A stretch of DNA of 64,000 nt, taken from assembly GCA_028023455.1 (NCBI GenBank), contig JAQFVV010012416.1:2950594-3014593 (forward strand). Direction: 5' to 3'. The position numbers were made by a program, and so were the translations under genes. This document shows, piece by piece, positions 1 to 12,740 of this stretch (positions are counted from its first letter, which is position 1; every line of letters begins with the position of its first letter). Source of the DNA: Epiperipatus broadwayi. Its lineage: Eukaryota > Onychophora > Udeonychophora > Euonychophora > Peripatidae. Below the pieces are notes generated by a model. The model was not told where the DNA came from, did not search any database, and saw nothing but the letters and a program-made list of their open reading frames with translations.

Positions 1-1809
1 TAAACTAAAAACTCCATAGGAATGACTGTCTTCTGCCGACTTACAAACCCATCCATACAAACAGAGGTGTGTTTATATCTATAATCCTCCTACGACCTCA
101 TACTACATCTACTAATTACACAAATATATCCAATCCATTGAACCAATTCAACTACGAAATGAATAACCTAAGATTACCCTCCCTTAATACAACTTTACAA
201 AACTATATACCATTCCGCCTGACTTAATTTTAACATTTAAATACGTTCGCACAGATTTGTTTAAAAATGTTGGGTATAGATCGATTACATAGATTCCACG
301 GTCAAAACATTTCAAAATAAACATAAATGATCAAAATACAAAATTATTATACCGACAATCCTGAGGAAACTTATAAGAACCCAATAGTATTCACCATAAG
401 ATATTCGTTGTCACCAATAACTTAAAAGACATCCGAATAAATACATTTTAGATATTACCGTAAGGTATTATCGAATGTCTATATATTTTGATCAAATATG
501 AAAACCAAAATATAATTAACCCAAACAATCCATCAACGTCTATAAACCACTTTAAATTTAATACATTTTAGTTAAAATATAATACACACACAAAAAAATG
601 AACTGGAAATGATTGCTTAAACATCTACATAAAACAAATATCAATAATTGAATTTGCATTCTTTAAGTCAGATAAGAGTTCTTATTTTCAGTTATTAATT
701 ACTTCAATTTTAGGAAAGTTATTAGATAGATACAATAGTTCATACTTTACGGATTTAATAGATTGAGAAGTCCATCTTCGTGATCACTTTAGTAGATTTT
801 TCCTTCTTTGAAATGAAACTCGACTTCCATTATTTGGTCAGAACTGTCATCCAGAGCTCAGCTGGTTGTCCAAAATTAATCATTGCAGACTTCCACATCG
901 TGAAAATCTGCAATATAGCTAGTTATAACGATCTATTCATAGTCAGCTCTAAGATAAAAATTTTAATAATCATTTGCTTTTATATTTTTCTTAGCCTCTT
1001 ATCATTTGATCATAGGATTCAATCCAATACTCACTAATCCTCTGGTGTTTCAGTTACGGTCGTGCTGAATTTCTGGTGTTTATTGGTATTTAATTTCTCT
1101 TTCTTCTCTTATCTAACTTTTCATCTGACTTTTTAATTAAACAGCTTTTAGATAATTAATAAACAATCATTTCCATTTACAGATTACAGGAATTAATTAA
1201 TACCTGTTTTTATTTTAACTTACGTTATTTTTTTATTAAAATATTTTTATATCTCAATCTTGTATTTTTTTATTTAAAAAAATACGTTCAAATACTTTTT
1301 TTTTCTTGTTTATGAAAAAAAAATATTTTTAAAGTTTAGCATCTGTGCGAATGTATACGTTTAACAATATTTTAATTTTAGCGTTTAGTTTTTTCCTTTT
1401 ATTTGCAAACTTTTAAGTTTTTATTTTAAATTAATGTAACGACATATTTATATATCGTTACAGCATAAAAGGTCCTGGCACCCATATTAAATAAATTAAA
1501 AGCTGATTTCGTCAATAGCATAATTCTCAACAATTAATAGGCTGAGTTGATCAGGAAATATAGCTATGTTTTTAGAATAGAAATATAATTCTTCTTTTTG
1601 ACATAACTTGATCAACTCGCGCGCAGTTTATATTAGCATGTAGAGGCCTAACAAAATGGAAAACGTTATAATATATATATATACTCAACAAAGAATGATT
1701 TTTTTAAAAAATACAGCATCTACATCATGATATAAGAGGAAAGGTTATTACTAATAATAGAAAATATTGAGGCATTTGAAATGCAAACTAATGATAAACT
1801 TGTTAGCAC
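1..1809. other. AT-rich stretch without recognisable gene
   Basis: I see no coding, RNA or repeat feature here that I can name. The first ~600 bases are G-poor on the plus strand (C-poor on the minus strand), the mirror of the C-poor block at 17.85-21.4 kb. The 85-codon open frame at 780-1,037 has no protein-like character. Confidence 0.4.
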
Positions 1810-2235
1810 AAGATGGCACTACTATATGGAGAGTGTTGTTTTGTTTTGAATTGTTTAATAACAATTATTGTACTAGTATGAGATAGTGATCATGTGATGT
1901 TTAGTGGTTTAATGATAAACTTCAAAGTATACTCGATCCAATTCTAGTTTCCATTTTTATGATAATATTCTTTTTACCAGTTTATAGAAGACTTCATAAA
2001 GCAGTCATTAAGTTGTAATAATAGAATCCTAATTTGAATCTATTAATTCTCCAATCTATTGTAACATTTGAGTAGTCAAGATAGCTATTATTTATTAAAC
2101 CTATATCCAGTGCCATTTTACTCATATTTACATACTAATTTTTGGTATGGCCTTCATCAGTTTGTAACTGGCATATATCAAATGTAACTGGATTTTCTTT
2201 TCAATCAAAGCTACAAGTCATAAATTAATTTAGGA
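1810..2235. repeat. HRA repeat relic (both orientations)
   Basis: Decayed HRA sequence. At 1,813-1,916 (plus) it has the family's terminal part: a 'ggcactactatatggagag' TIR-like segment, then 'gtgatcatgtgatgttta'. At about 2,127-2,175 the minus strand has the family's hammerhead-like core, CTGATGAAGGCCA, followed by a damaged GAAA and an AGT. The orientation change between the parts is typical of HRA loci in this window. Confidence 0.5.
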
Positions 2236-2393
2236 TATGGGTAGATTAGCACTGCTTATACATTTAATAAACCTTCATTTAATATCTACTGATTACTTAA
2301 GCACTCAACAGATGACATAATGGAAAAAAAGAAAAACAATAATAAATGATAAAAATAAAAATATTTTTTAATATTAAATGAATTTATTGACCA

Positions 2394-2621
2394 TGCACTA
2401 AAAAGAAAAAAATTATTGTTTGTTCAACCACAATTGGGTTTTTTTTAGATTTAACTTGAAATAAAAGCATGGGAGAAGAGGTCCAGAAATGAAGTCAATC
2501 ATTTTTGTAAAAAATAGCCAATTAACTTAATTAATTTCTGGATCACCAATGCTTTTATTTCAAGTTAAATATAAAAACCTCAATTGTGATTGAATAAACA
2601 ATTATTTTTTTCTTTTTAGCA
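2394..2621. mobile_element. Fold-back MITE M1, copy 1
   Basis: A ~228-bp inverted repeat. The left arm (about 2,394-2,473) and right arm (about 2,547-2,621) are imperfect reverse complements over ~75 bp, sharing tgcactaaaaag, acaattg and ttaacttgaaataaaagcat blocks. It has no coding capacity. A second, more diverged copy lies at 60,664-60,893 with the same block order. The superfamily and target-site duplication are not clear. Confidence 0.65.
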
Positions 2622-3386
2622 CATTTTCTTTTTATCTCTATTATTTTTAAGTTTTTACATTGGCAACTGTATTATAACAGAAACACACTAACACAATAAC
2701 AAGAAATAGCATTCCTTAACTTAAATTGACTTGTATATTTATTTTTAATCTAAATATTTTATATATATTTGTAGTCCCATTAATACAAGCAGATGAGCTA
2801 ATATGATTAATATTCTTGCATATTCACCATACCATGATTAGACCAAGATGATATAACATATATGACCTGCATATATATTTCCAGAGTGTTATACTCACTC
2901 TATGGCTGCAAGAAGCAAACACCCCTTCTATGAATATTTTATTTATATTGGGATAATTTCCATTAGTCATATGATTAGAGATATCAACAAAAGAAGGGTT
3001 TTAAAATACTTCCAGAATTTGATTTACCTGACTAGCACAAAAAGCAGAAAATTGACTTAAATTAGAATATGGAAACCAAGTATATTTATAACACACATAT
3101 ATAATTGACTCTATATTAACTTATTGTATGGTAATTAAATATATAGAAAGGTATAGAGAGATAAAATTAAGCCAAAATGAAAATTAAAAATAACATTTTT
3201 ATTTAAACACACAAAAATATTAATACAATAATCAAATCAAAAATGAATCAAATTAGATTATTTATAGTATTTTTTTCTAGGGATGAGTCCATTTGTAAAT
3301 ATGGTAAACCCCAATTGCTTTTAGTTATAAAATTTGAAAAAGAATAAAAGTTTGTCTAGACATTGAATTTGTTATTATATTTATAT
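2622..3386. other. AT-rich stretch, nothing recognised
   Basis: No convincing open frame, RNA or repeat boundary was seen. It lies directly downstream of the candidate minus-strand terminal exon, so part could be its 3' UTR. Confidence 0.3.
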
Positions 3387-3521
3387 TTATCGGGTTTTTG
3401 TTGTGGCTTCATTTTGCAAATGCACTCCTATTTTTATCAATGTATTTGTAGCTTCTTTTGGGAGCTGGTCATTTATCTTTTCCAGGGCAGCATATATCTT
3501 GTCTTGTTCAGCAGTAGCTTT
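3387..3521 (-). CDS. Candidate terminal coding exon, unknown protein
   Basis: Read on the minus strand, 3,521 to 3,387 gives 44 in-frame codons and a TAA. The product is hydrophilic and helical-looking, beginning KATAEQDKIYAALEKIN and ending QNEATTKTR. It has a balanced amino-acid mix and uses GCT/GCC/GAC/CTC codons that random AT-rich sequence would rarely supply. Immediately upstream on the minus strand (plus 3,522 onward) is an acceptor-like ATTATAG. There is no in-frame ATG, so if real this is an internal or terminal exon whose partners lie at higher coordinates. I do not recognise the family. A single exon called by eye can be wrong, and a retroelement scrap is the alternative. Confidence 0.45.
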   Translation of the reverse strand, partial: KATAEQDKIYAALEKINDQLPKEATNTLIKIGVHLQNEATTKTR

Positions 3522-5424
3522 CTATAATTATGGGTAGATATCTCAGCAAAAGTGGTACATAATATTTATTACATATCAGGTAGTCAAATGAAGAGTAAAC
3601 TGGATGGTCAACATTGAATGAACATCCTCTGTGGTTTAGCAGTACATAGTAAAATTAAGATTTCTGCAAATATTGCTATACATTCCTGATTGATGAACAG
3701 GAAATTTTGTATAGCAAACCAATGGCAGACTGCTTAACAAGATACTATTGATTTAACAGCAAACTAAATGATGGACTCTTAACAAAAAAATTCAGCAAAA
3801 CTCTGTAGACTTCTTATAGCAAGACTTGTCAGAAGAATAAAACAATAGGGAATTTGTAGCTTTTATACTTTTGCCTCCCATTGTCTGAGACCACCTATGT
3901 TATTAATTAGTTTTTAAATTTTTTAATTAGTTATTCTCTTTTTACATTTTAATTACAACATGACAAATTTATCTAATCTGTTGAAAATATTAATTTCTAA
4001 TAAAACTGAATTCCTTCTGATTAGATAATTCATAAAAATTAAAGATCATTAATTAGATATCTAATTACATACTTTTAATAATTATTTCTACAATAAAATT
4101 ATTTCACTAAGTGATTTTATATTTACTTTCACATACTTATATTTATAATTTATTTTCTTTGTTTTTATAATTCATCGGAATTTTCTTTTAGTTAAAAGAT
4201 AGCTGATAAGTGTTCCTTTAAATATTAAATTTAAAAAAATCTTACCTTTTAATAGGCTTTAATCAGCCTTTTGACTTATTTAATATTTATATATGTCTAC
4301 TTTTATCTAACAAACTAATGATCTCTTTTTATTTAAAGAAAAATATATATTGTTTTTCTTTTTCTAATTTTTATTTTTAAATCATTTTATATAAACATAT
4401 ACATGTATAAATCACAATATCATACTTTAAATTGAGTGGACACTTATAGTTGATATATATGTACCAGTAGATATTTCTCTTATAAGGTAAATGTATACCC
4501 CTTATGTATATATAATATTTAGTATGTGTACATATTACTATATGTGTACATAAGTGACTAAAAATAAGAAATATTCTTTTAAGTTAAAAATGTTTGACAT
4601 TTTGACAGTTGTTATTTTTATTTTAAAAAAAGCTAATAAACAACTTTCTTATCACATTAATGAAGCTTGCAATCATAATAAATAAAATCAATAGTGAGCA
4701 TTATTTAAAAATTCCTTACTTTTTCTGCCTAAAAAATTAATTCATCTATTTTAAAAATTAATGTGTCCTATTACTTTCATTGGCATTTTAAACAAATGTA
4801 CAAAATTTCAACAAATTATATTGAACTTAATTCTGTTAAATGTCAATTTTGAAATGTGAAAAAAATGTTATTAAACTGAAAGAAAAAAACTTTATACTAC
4901 CCTCTTATGCATTTTTAGAACAAATGAAAGTTCTACAAATAATTTTTAGCTGTGATGTATGAAATTATTGATTATTTTAAATTTTCCCCCCCCCTCTTTT
5001 TTTTTTAAGATTGATGTTTGTGGAAAAGAAAAGATTATTATATAGAGGAGGGTGGGGTTTTTTAATTAAATACAAAATTACAAGAATTTTTTTTGAATTT
5101 AAATATTTTTACCCCCCAATTTTAAAATTTTTTTCTATTTTTAAAAAGATTAAAACTTAATAAACAAACAAATTAACCAATTTTTTAACTTTAAAAAAAC
5201 ATTTAACAAAAAAAAATGGAATCATATTTTCAGAAGTATAATTAAATAATGAAGTTCTCATTGTGGAAACTCACATCACTGCATTTTTCCAAAGTGAAGC
5301 TCATAATAATCAGAATTATGCAATCTAATTGACTAAATATAGTAAATAATGAAAGAAATAAAAGACAAATCTCTGACTTTGTTACTTATTCTGTAGCCTT
5401 TAATAAAATAAAACAAAAAAGGCA
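3522..5424. other. AT-rich stretch, simple runs only
   Basis: Contains TA-rich microsatellite-like patches near 4,430-4,560, a C9 run near 4,986 and poly-A/T runs. No gene or named repeat was recognised. Confidence 0.35.
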
Positions 5425-5680
5425 CCTAGTTTTCTTCTTCAGGAGTTCATAAAAAGTTTGAATTCCAGAACTACAAGTACCAGAATTGATCCTCAGGGGC
5501 TGCCAATCTCAAGTCAGACACTCCACCAATTGCACAAATCACACAGGGTAAATAAAAGGCATATGGCTTTACTTTCCAGGAATTCTTAAGAAGTTCAAGC
5601 ACCAGACCTGTGAGCATTATAATTGACCCTGAAATCTCCCAATCCCAAGTTGGATGTCTACTAACTGCACCAAATGATGC
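5425..5680 (-). mobile_element. Two tandem tRNA-derived SINE copies (minus)
   Basis: Reverse-complementing 5,425-5,545 and 5,560-5,680 gives two diverged units. Each has a tRNA-like head (A-box-like 'gtgcaattggtggagt' or 'ggtgcagttagtagacat', then a degenerate B box near 'ggatcaattctgg') followed by a shared tail 'gaactcctgaagaa' or 'gaattcctggaaag'. The same tail ('gaactcccaggcaataaa') ends the plus-strand copy at 37,433, so these belong to one SINE family. Both promoters look decayed. Confidence 0.6.
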
Positions 5681-6392
5681 AGGCCAGTAGAACTAAAATA
5701 CTGATAAATCGAAATATACTTAGGAAGAGTTTTAAATCAGTAAGGCAGGAATATATTATGTAGATTATTTTTTTAATCTTCATTAATATAATAAATATGC
5801 TAAGATGAATAAAATTGAAACAAGCACAGTAATAAAGACCTAAGGTAGAGGCACTAGTAATATCAACTTTTAGTCCATACGCCTCAACCACTTTTGTGAA
5901 TCTCAAGCAGCCATTTTATAGATTGCCAGCCAGTTATAAACATATTTTGTTATTTTTATTTAAAAAATTTAAAGTAAATAATATACTTAAATTATTCATT
6001 TTTCAAAATGCAAATATAGGATAGTGTGAATAAATATATGTTTTAAATCTGAAGATAAACTTAAGATGGAGAATGTCACATTGAAATAAAGGCATAGTTA
6101 TTATTGGCACTAAAGGCATTTATAAAAGTAGTGTCCATATAAAAAACAGAGGCATATGTATATGAGCAAAGTATAGACTACAGAAGGCTTTGATGTGGTC
6201 TATTACAATGCACACACAGTGTAGGCATAGAGAAAACAAAAGAAACCAATGATTCGTGTTTTTAAAAATAAAAGTTATTGAAAAATGATACTTTGAATAG
6301 CTAATAAAAACTAATGACTGGGTTTAAGTAAAGGAAGATGCACAAAGACAACTATTTGAGATGGTAATGTGAAGAAAACTCATTATTTTAAC

Positions 6393-6647
6393 CATATGGG
6401 GAAACAGACAGACAATGAAAAAGAATTGATGTGTAAAATTATGAGTGTGTCAAAAATAAAAAGACAATCAAGAATGTCACAAATGAGCAACATGAGGTAA
6501 TGGATGAGATTAATAGCATGGGAAGCATGCAGAAAAGCAGAAGGAAGAATGGCCTAGAAATCGTTCATTCATACTGTTGCCCATTGTTAAACAATAGATC
6601 ATGCAGGTAATCATGATGGTGAAAAACTAAAAAAGTAAAAATACTGA
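6393..6647 (+). pseudogene. LINE C-terminal relic
   Basis: One plus-strand frame reads through three stops and resembles the basic C-terminal tail of LINE ORF2 proteins. It starts near HMGKQTDNEKELMCKI, passes KRQSRMS, an expected WMR..IAWEACRKAEGRM segment, and ends SFIHTVAHC-stop-TIDHAGNHDGE. In intact relatives this tail (basic patch, 'W.D...W', 'A.DR..W', 'H.VA') follows the reverse transcriptase domain. Premature stops (TAA after NMR, TAG after GRMA, TAA after AHC) make it dead. The exact LINE clade is uncertain, and it differs from the RTE fragments at 34 and 42.8 kb. Confidence 0.55.
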
Positions 6648-8339
6648 TGTACTTGAAAGAATGTGATTTCTAACAAATAAAACATTTTTAGTTATATTCT
6701 TAGAAAAGCTATAAATAGGTAGCTTTTTATGAAGACCTTATGCATAAATTTAAAAATGACTTATAAATTATCTCCAAATGTTTAGTAAATTAGTTATCTC
6801 AGATACAAGGAAGAGGGCAGAGTGCAGATTTCAAAGAAAATAATAGAATCTGCTTCTAATATAATAAAACAAATAAAGTTTAAAAGGTTCCATTTTATTA
6901 TTCACCATTTATACCTAACATATTGCAACATTTTCCACATTTTGATAGATCTGGTAGGCCTTCTTTTACTCACTGTAAATTTAGTGAAAGTTAATCAAGT
7001 TATGAATACAGAAAATATAAATATTTTGTTCATATTTCTATAAAACATAACTATATTTCCTGATTAATTGGCCTACCAATTATTTCGACTTAAGCTAATG
7101 GTGGAATCAGATTTTTATTTATTTTAATAAGGGCACCAGGATTCATACAAGAATCCGCTGAAATCCATCGCATCGCTCATCATAAATAAGGTCATATTTT
7201 ACTGTAACTATAGTTATTTTTTAGATATTATTATTCATGGAGCTTAGTCAATGAATATTGGCAAAGGTAACTTATACTTTTAAATCTTAAAAAACTAATA
7301 ATAAATTTAATAATAATCATCAATAATGTACAAAGAAAAGTTGGTATTAGAAATAAAAATTTTATTCTAACAAATTAAAATGTTTAAAGAGAAATTACTA
7401 ATTAATTGGAAAGCACTCCTACTAATTCAGATATAATTCAATTAATTAAACAGCTAAACAATTAAAGTTCTTAGGTATAAACAAATTTCTTCTATAAAGT
7501 TTTTTAAAATGGAAGTCTCTTGAATGATAAAATTAATGTCTCTATCGGGATTATTTTAAGCTTATTTTTTAAGAATCGTTTGCAAACTTTCATTTTGTCA
7601 CAATCAGGAATGTTAATCTTAACTTACCAGTAGATTTGTAAAGATTTATAGGATCCTGAGCTTATAATTGGTCTCTCCTTCTGGCATTTGGTCCATTCTG
7701 TAGTTGAAGTAAGAAGCTCACTTGTGATGACCTTCACTGCAAAAGACGGTGGTCAAGGCTTCGTTTCCATTCTTGCATTACAACTTCATTCAGCAAGTGA
7801 GTAGTATTTCTGTGCAAACACATTTCACGGCAACAGGTTACTCTCACAGAAATCTCCACTCTAAGAACATGTAACCAGCAAATAAATGAAAGACCCAGAT
7901 CAAAGTTGTCCTCTTTTTTTTATACCTTGATCCAGTTTTGAAACTTCTGTGCATATTATTATTATCATAGTGCTTAGGTTTACAATCTTGTACATTCTTT
8001 ATAAAATTTACATTACAAAGTCTTTATTTTTTTAGCATAATTCTGTCATCTTTAATTACCTAAAAAGATTTTTCTAATTGTAATCGTTTTACTTTTGGAA
8101 TTCTTTTAATTTATATGGATTAGTAATCTGCATATCATTTATTCTTTCCAATTTTATTTTTTAATTACATAAAAAAAAAAAATGAACGAAAAATGTAATT
8201 TTCATTGTAGATTTTTAAAAAAAAATTATACAAACTAAAAAAAAATGTAATTGTGTCTTTTTAATAAGATCCCTAAATTTACTTTTTCCTTTAGCTTTTA
8301 CCAAATGTCAATATATTTGTACCATATATAAATAAATGG
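6648..8339. other. Mostly featureless; weak exon-like patch at 7,629-7,880
   Basis: Mostly AT-rich filler. The segment 7,629-7,880 is less AT-rich and on the minus strand shows an acceptor-like 'ctacag' and a donor-like 'gtaagt' around a 70-base block, but no frame continues plausibly into the 3.4-kb candidate exon. Confidence 0.25.
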
Positions 8340-8354
8340 TACAATATATTATAC

Positions 8355-8394
8355 CAAGAGTGCTCCGAAAAATACCAAGAGTGCTCTGAAAAAT
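8355..8394. repeat. 21-bp tandem duplication
   Basis: The unit 'taccaagagtgctccgaaaaa' is followed at once by a copy with one change (c to t at the CpG). Confidence 0.75.
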
Positions 8395-8399
8395 TTATC

Positions 8400-8545
8400 C
8401 TAATCATAGAGAGATAGATTCCATAATGAAGGATTCATTGTTCCATTCTCAGCAATAAAAAAAGACCTCAGTTTGATGAGTACTCATTGACATTCGAATG
8501 CATAGCATCACAGAATATTCCAAGTAAAAGTCTACTGTTGATGAT
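8400..8545 (+). pseudogene. Unidentified coding-like scrap
   Basis: Two overlapping plus-strand frames look protein-like: DRFHNEGFIVPFSAIKKDL switching by one base to KRPQFDEYSLTFECIASQN. Together they suggest a single frameshifted ancestral coding sequence of about 45 residues. I recognise no domain; an unknown transposable element or a dead exon is possible. Confidence 0.25.
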
Positions 8546-8889
8546 GTAGTGTTTGGGGCAGCCCTTAACTTAGGTAATTAATATGTTCCACGAGATTTAA
8601 TTAATTTGAATATTACATAACTCATGTATTCTTGTATTTAAAACATTTTCATAAAAAGTATATTATTTAAAATCTATATTTCTATTACTAATCATTCTGT
8701 CATTAATCAATTTTAAACTTTTTAGTGAGTGAAAGAAAGATATATCATTATGCTGAATTATTATTCAACTTTGAATAAATAAAATAAATGGAATGACTTT
8801 ATTGTGCAGAGGATCATAAGATGTGCCAGAATTGGAGTCAGTCTAAGAATTCTATGCTCCAGAGATAACACTGTACTAGACAATTCATA

Positions 8890-8902
8890 ATGATGGTGAT
8901 GA

Positions 8903-8969
<67 letters not shown>
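8890..8969. repeat. AT microsatellite
   Basis: About 80 bp of (AT)n with one interruption near 8,940. The minus-strand open frame across it, with its Tyr-Ile run, is an artefact. Confidence 0.95.
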
Positions 8970-8972
<3 letters not shown>

Positions 8973-9267
8973 ACTATCTACTATGCTCTGTGGTTAATAT
9001 TCAAATCTGAAACATGTAAACTAGAAAATTTGTTCACATTCTAATTAAGCTAAGAATATTTCCTTTAAATAGATAATCGATAGATGAATATCAGTTATTC
9101 TTAGCCAGAAAATAAAACAATACAAAAAAATCACTCAAATCTTCTTCTGCATCAGAGATCAAATGTTAGCCCAGAATGGCTTCACAAACAGTCATGGAAG
9201 TTGATTAACCTCAAGGGACTAAATGTACCATAGACTCCAAAAAAAAAAACACAATCATTATCTAAAT

Positions 9268-9469
9268 CAAAGATATGGGAAGAAGGTCCCCATCAGAAGT
9301 AATGTCAAGATGCTGAATAGCTATTAATAACTTGATTGTTGAAGACAGGGAGATGGAGCAGTATTCCCTCACAGAACTTTACTCTAATGGATTAACTCAG
9401 CTGATAAACAAAGACTTTGGTTCGTATTTATACTCAAGATCTAGATATGTATTTAGCTCTACTTAATTC
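9268..9469 (+). pseudogene. Unidentified coding-like scrap
   Basis: One plus-strand frame with a single internal TGA reads KDMGRRSPSEVMSRC, stop, IAINNLIVEDREMEQYSLTE and on through LTQLINKDFGSYLY to a TAA at about 9,469. The acidic, mixed composition is unlike the AT-rich surroundings. No family is recognised. Together with the 8.4-kb scrap it may mark a decayed element. Confidence 0.25.
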
Positions 9470-10480
9470 AATGTAATTACATACTGTTTACAATGTACAT
9501 CACAGATTCAATGTCAAATAAATTTACTTTTGGAAAAAAAAATCTTCTTCATTACTTACTAATTAGTAAACATGTATTAATGAGGAGGTTAAAAATAAGC
9601 TGAGCATGCCTGAATTGAAATATAAGATAAATGAATTACATCATATGACTCAGTACCTTTTTTTTTTGTAGCACTTGATAAAAATATAAAACACTTTTTT
9701 TAACAATAATTCATTAACTTATATAGTAAATTCACATATTTTACAACTTAGAGAAGTATATTTTTGAAAGTACTGATTACGTTTATGTATAAATACAACA
9801 ACGTTTTAATTTGCTTCATACACTAAAATAAGAATTCGTTTTTACCAGAGACATTGTTAAATTAAACTATCAAGTTAATGAACTGAACTTTAGCTATTTG
9901 TTGCATTTCATGGAATTCATTCTATCAAATTAGTTGAAATTTTGTGTTACCTCTCTCTCTATATATATGCACAGCTCTGAAAGAACCCTCAAATATTTAA
10001 ATAAGGATTCGTTTGTGTCGCTACCGTTATGAAAATAACAAGATTATATATTAAATGATACTTATCTATTGTGTTTATCTACTTTATTAAATCTATAAAA
10101 TTTTACTTATATTACCTATATGCAACCTTAGATCTTGGAAGACAGTGGGGGAATATATTTTTTATTGCTTTAAGGCTTCAGTAATTTTAAATTGGACTAG
10201 CTTAATGAGACATGTAATACTTCGCTTAGCATTGTGAAATAATAAATATCAATAAAAATAATTATTTGCACATAAAATATAATGTATACATAGACAAATA
10301 TATTTATATATTCCCATTTTTTGAAAAATGTGCTCTCTCGTGTCTATGTTTTATTTTTTGTATTTTTATTTTTTTTAATTATTCATGAAGTGAAATCTAA
10401 ATATAGAAGTTTTATTTATTCATTTTAATTTTAATTATATATTTATTTATAGAAAAATGACTTCTATTAGTAGCAAACTT
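9470..10480. other. AT-rich stretch, nothing recognised
   Basis: Only short homopolymers and a CT/TA microsatellite patch near 9,952-9,968. Confidence 0.3.
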
Positions 10481-10563
10481 GAAATTGCTGTTTGAAATAT
10501 AATTAGTGCGATTGTAAATAGCATTTTGACAATCGCACTAATTATATTTCAAACAGCAATTTC
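10481..10563. repeat. Perfect 35-bp-arm palindrome
   Basis: The left arm 10,481-10,515 and right arm 10,529-10,563 are exact reverse complements over 35 bp, with a 13-base spacer (aaatagcattttg). It contains no gene. Perfect arms in otherwise decayed sequence suggest a recent origin or conversion between arms. Confidence 0.95.
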
Positions 10564-11725
10564 CATTCTTAATGAAGTGTCACTTAACAAAAGACAAGTT
10601 ATTTTACATTACTTTTTTGTAATTGAATAAAAAATTATTTTGTAATATTTTTAACTTGTTATACATGTAGCTAAAGATTTATTTAGGAATAATTTACTCA
10701 TTGACTAATTGAAGCAAAATAAATTAAAAAAATATAAGATACAGTGAAGAGTTTTTCTAAAATTCGTGTTTGATAATTAAAAAATAATTGACATCTAGAG
10801 TAGATTTTTTTTTAAAAAAACAAAACAAAACAACATATTTCCAAAAATTTACACATTATAATAGAGAATTGTCTCTTGAAGTAGTTTACCTCAATGTGGT
10901 AATATGTATAGTAGAGGCGCAACTAATAATGAAGAAGGGAGAATAAATATAAACAAAGTAATTATACAGAAAGTGAGTTCTTGGTTTTTATGCTGGTTTT
11001 GAAAAAAGATAAGAAAGATTTAGATATAAAGGCCATAGAGTGGACAAAGATAATATTGTGGAAATAAAATGGAGCAGGATAAAGAAAAATGTGGTGAAAA
11101 CTTAAGATAGGGAATGGAAAGGGAAAGTGGATAACAAATTTCTTTGAGCATAGTGGTTGAGAGATTCCTGGTACTGAGGAAGGAGAAGCCATAGTGCATT
11201 GTATCGCATCAAGTAAACAAAAAGTATATAAAATACAAAGTTAATTAAAAATAGATGGTAGATTATGATACATAAAGCCTTAAAAACAATATGGAGGAAT
11301 AACAGAATTATTATATGAATTAAAACTTTTGCAATATGACTCTACAAAAGAATCTTGAGATTGAAGGACTGTTTATGAAAGGCCCTTAGGCTGGTTCGTG
11401 TGATAAAATATGTACATATGTGAAATGATTGTAATATATTTTCAAATTAAACACACATAGCAACAAAATTGAAGTTAAATCTAAAGATGAGATGTTTTTT
11501 AGAAGAAATTTTACAACTCTTAATTAAATCTGCTTCAAGCCTATTTACAGTACTTATGAATGATAAATGGGTACCAATGTTGAGTGTCATATTTAAATGA
11601 CCAATCTAGTTTCTGGCTACTGGCCTATATTCATATTTAATGAGATGTTTAAGCATTGATAATCAATGCTAAAATAATATGGATCAATTGCTAAATAATA
11701 ATTTTGTTGTAAATTGTGTGTATTT
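10564..11725. other. AT-rich stretch, nothing recognised
   Basis: A purine-rich plus strand at 10,925-11,200 gives a long minus-strand open frame of low-complexity Ser/Phe/Pro, which I do not take as a gene. Confidence 0.3.
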
Positions 11726-12661
11726 ACATATACACCTAGGTCTTGTTTTACATGATAGATAGGTTCCTCAGAAAACACGTGCAAATGAAATCGCGCAAAA
11801 ATAGACATAACTTACCTTGAAAAAGGGGGGCTACAGACTGTGATTTTTCAAAAATCATGTAAAAGCAAAGCACCACCATAAAATTACTTTAAAATTTGCG
11901 CAAAAAAAAAAAAAATTACTAAGGCTGTAAATATTACTTAATATAATAATGTGCGTTTCATAAAATTTATAATTAAAAAAAATAAGAAAATAAAATATGA
12001 CTAATAAAAAATTTCAAATTTGAAAAAAATTGATACAAGACAAACTTTTTTTAACTATAATATTTAATTTTATTCAAAATAATATATTTTTATGCATAAT
12101 TTACAGTTCAGTAATTTACATTTTTTTATACACATTTTAATTATTATCGATATTTGCCGATAAACAGGTTCGTTTGTAAACTGATAAAAAATCAGATATT
12201 AATTTTTAATTGTCAAATTTAATTGTGCCCACTGCTATTACTCATCTTTTAAAAATAAACTTGCGGACACTAAATGATTAATAATTGATTATGTTCTTCT
12301 TTAAAAAGCAAAAACAGAATGTGATTTAAAATGCAAAATTAACATGCACAATGTTTGAACAAATTTACATTATAATCTTGTAAAATTTAATGTGTGTATA
12401 CATAAAATGTGGAAATCATGATTTTAATTTCATTATTGCATAAAATCTTATTATTATAAAGCACTGAAAATATTGAAATTACTAAGATGAAAGTCGAATT
12501 CTAATAATGTGTTATTACTTTCAATATAACGTAAGTGCGCGAAATTTATTATTTAAAGTAATAGCACATTATCAGAGTTCGACTTCCGGAGAAACATGAA
12601 GCGTATAACTTCAAAATCGTGCTAAATAAATCTGTGTAAAAAGAGACCCAGGTGTATATGT
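11726..12661. mobile_element. TIR element M2, copy 1 (936 bp)
   Basis: Bounded by inverted termini: left 'acatatacacctaggtct', right 'agacccaggtgtatatgt' (one mismatch). The same termini and interior occur inverted at 43,079-44,203. A secondary inverted repeat at about 12,491-12,592 pairs 'aagtcgaattctaataatgtg' with its near-reverse complement. It has no coding capacity, so it is non-autonomous. Compared with copy 2 it lacks ~250 bp around 'aaaaaatcagatatt', where copy 2 carries that interval between two short 'atctgattttt' repeats. Confidence 0.75.
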
Positions 12662-12740
12662 ATTTCTGGGAATATGTACTCCCTCTTTCCACTGTTACTT
12701 ATTATGAAGATCTATATTTTAAAATTCAAATATAAATTAT

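Noticed and set aside
7629-7698. 70-base minus-strand block between an acceptor-like and a donor-like site
   Set aside because: No reading frame joins openly to the 3,387-3,521 candidate exon, and the only ATG frame stops after 16 codons.
8761-8973. 70-codon minus-strand ORF
   Set aside because: Its start is a translated (AT)n microsatellite.
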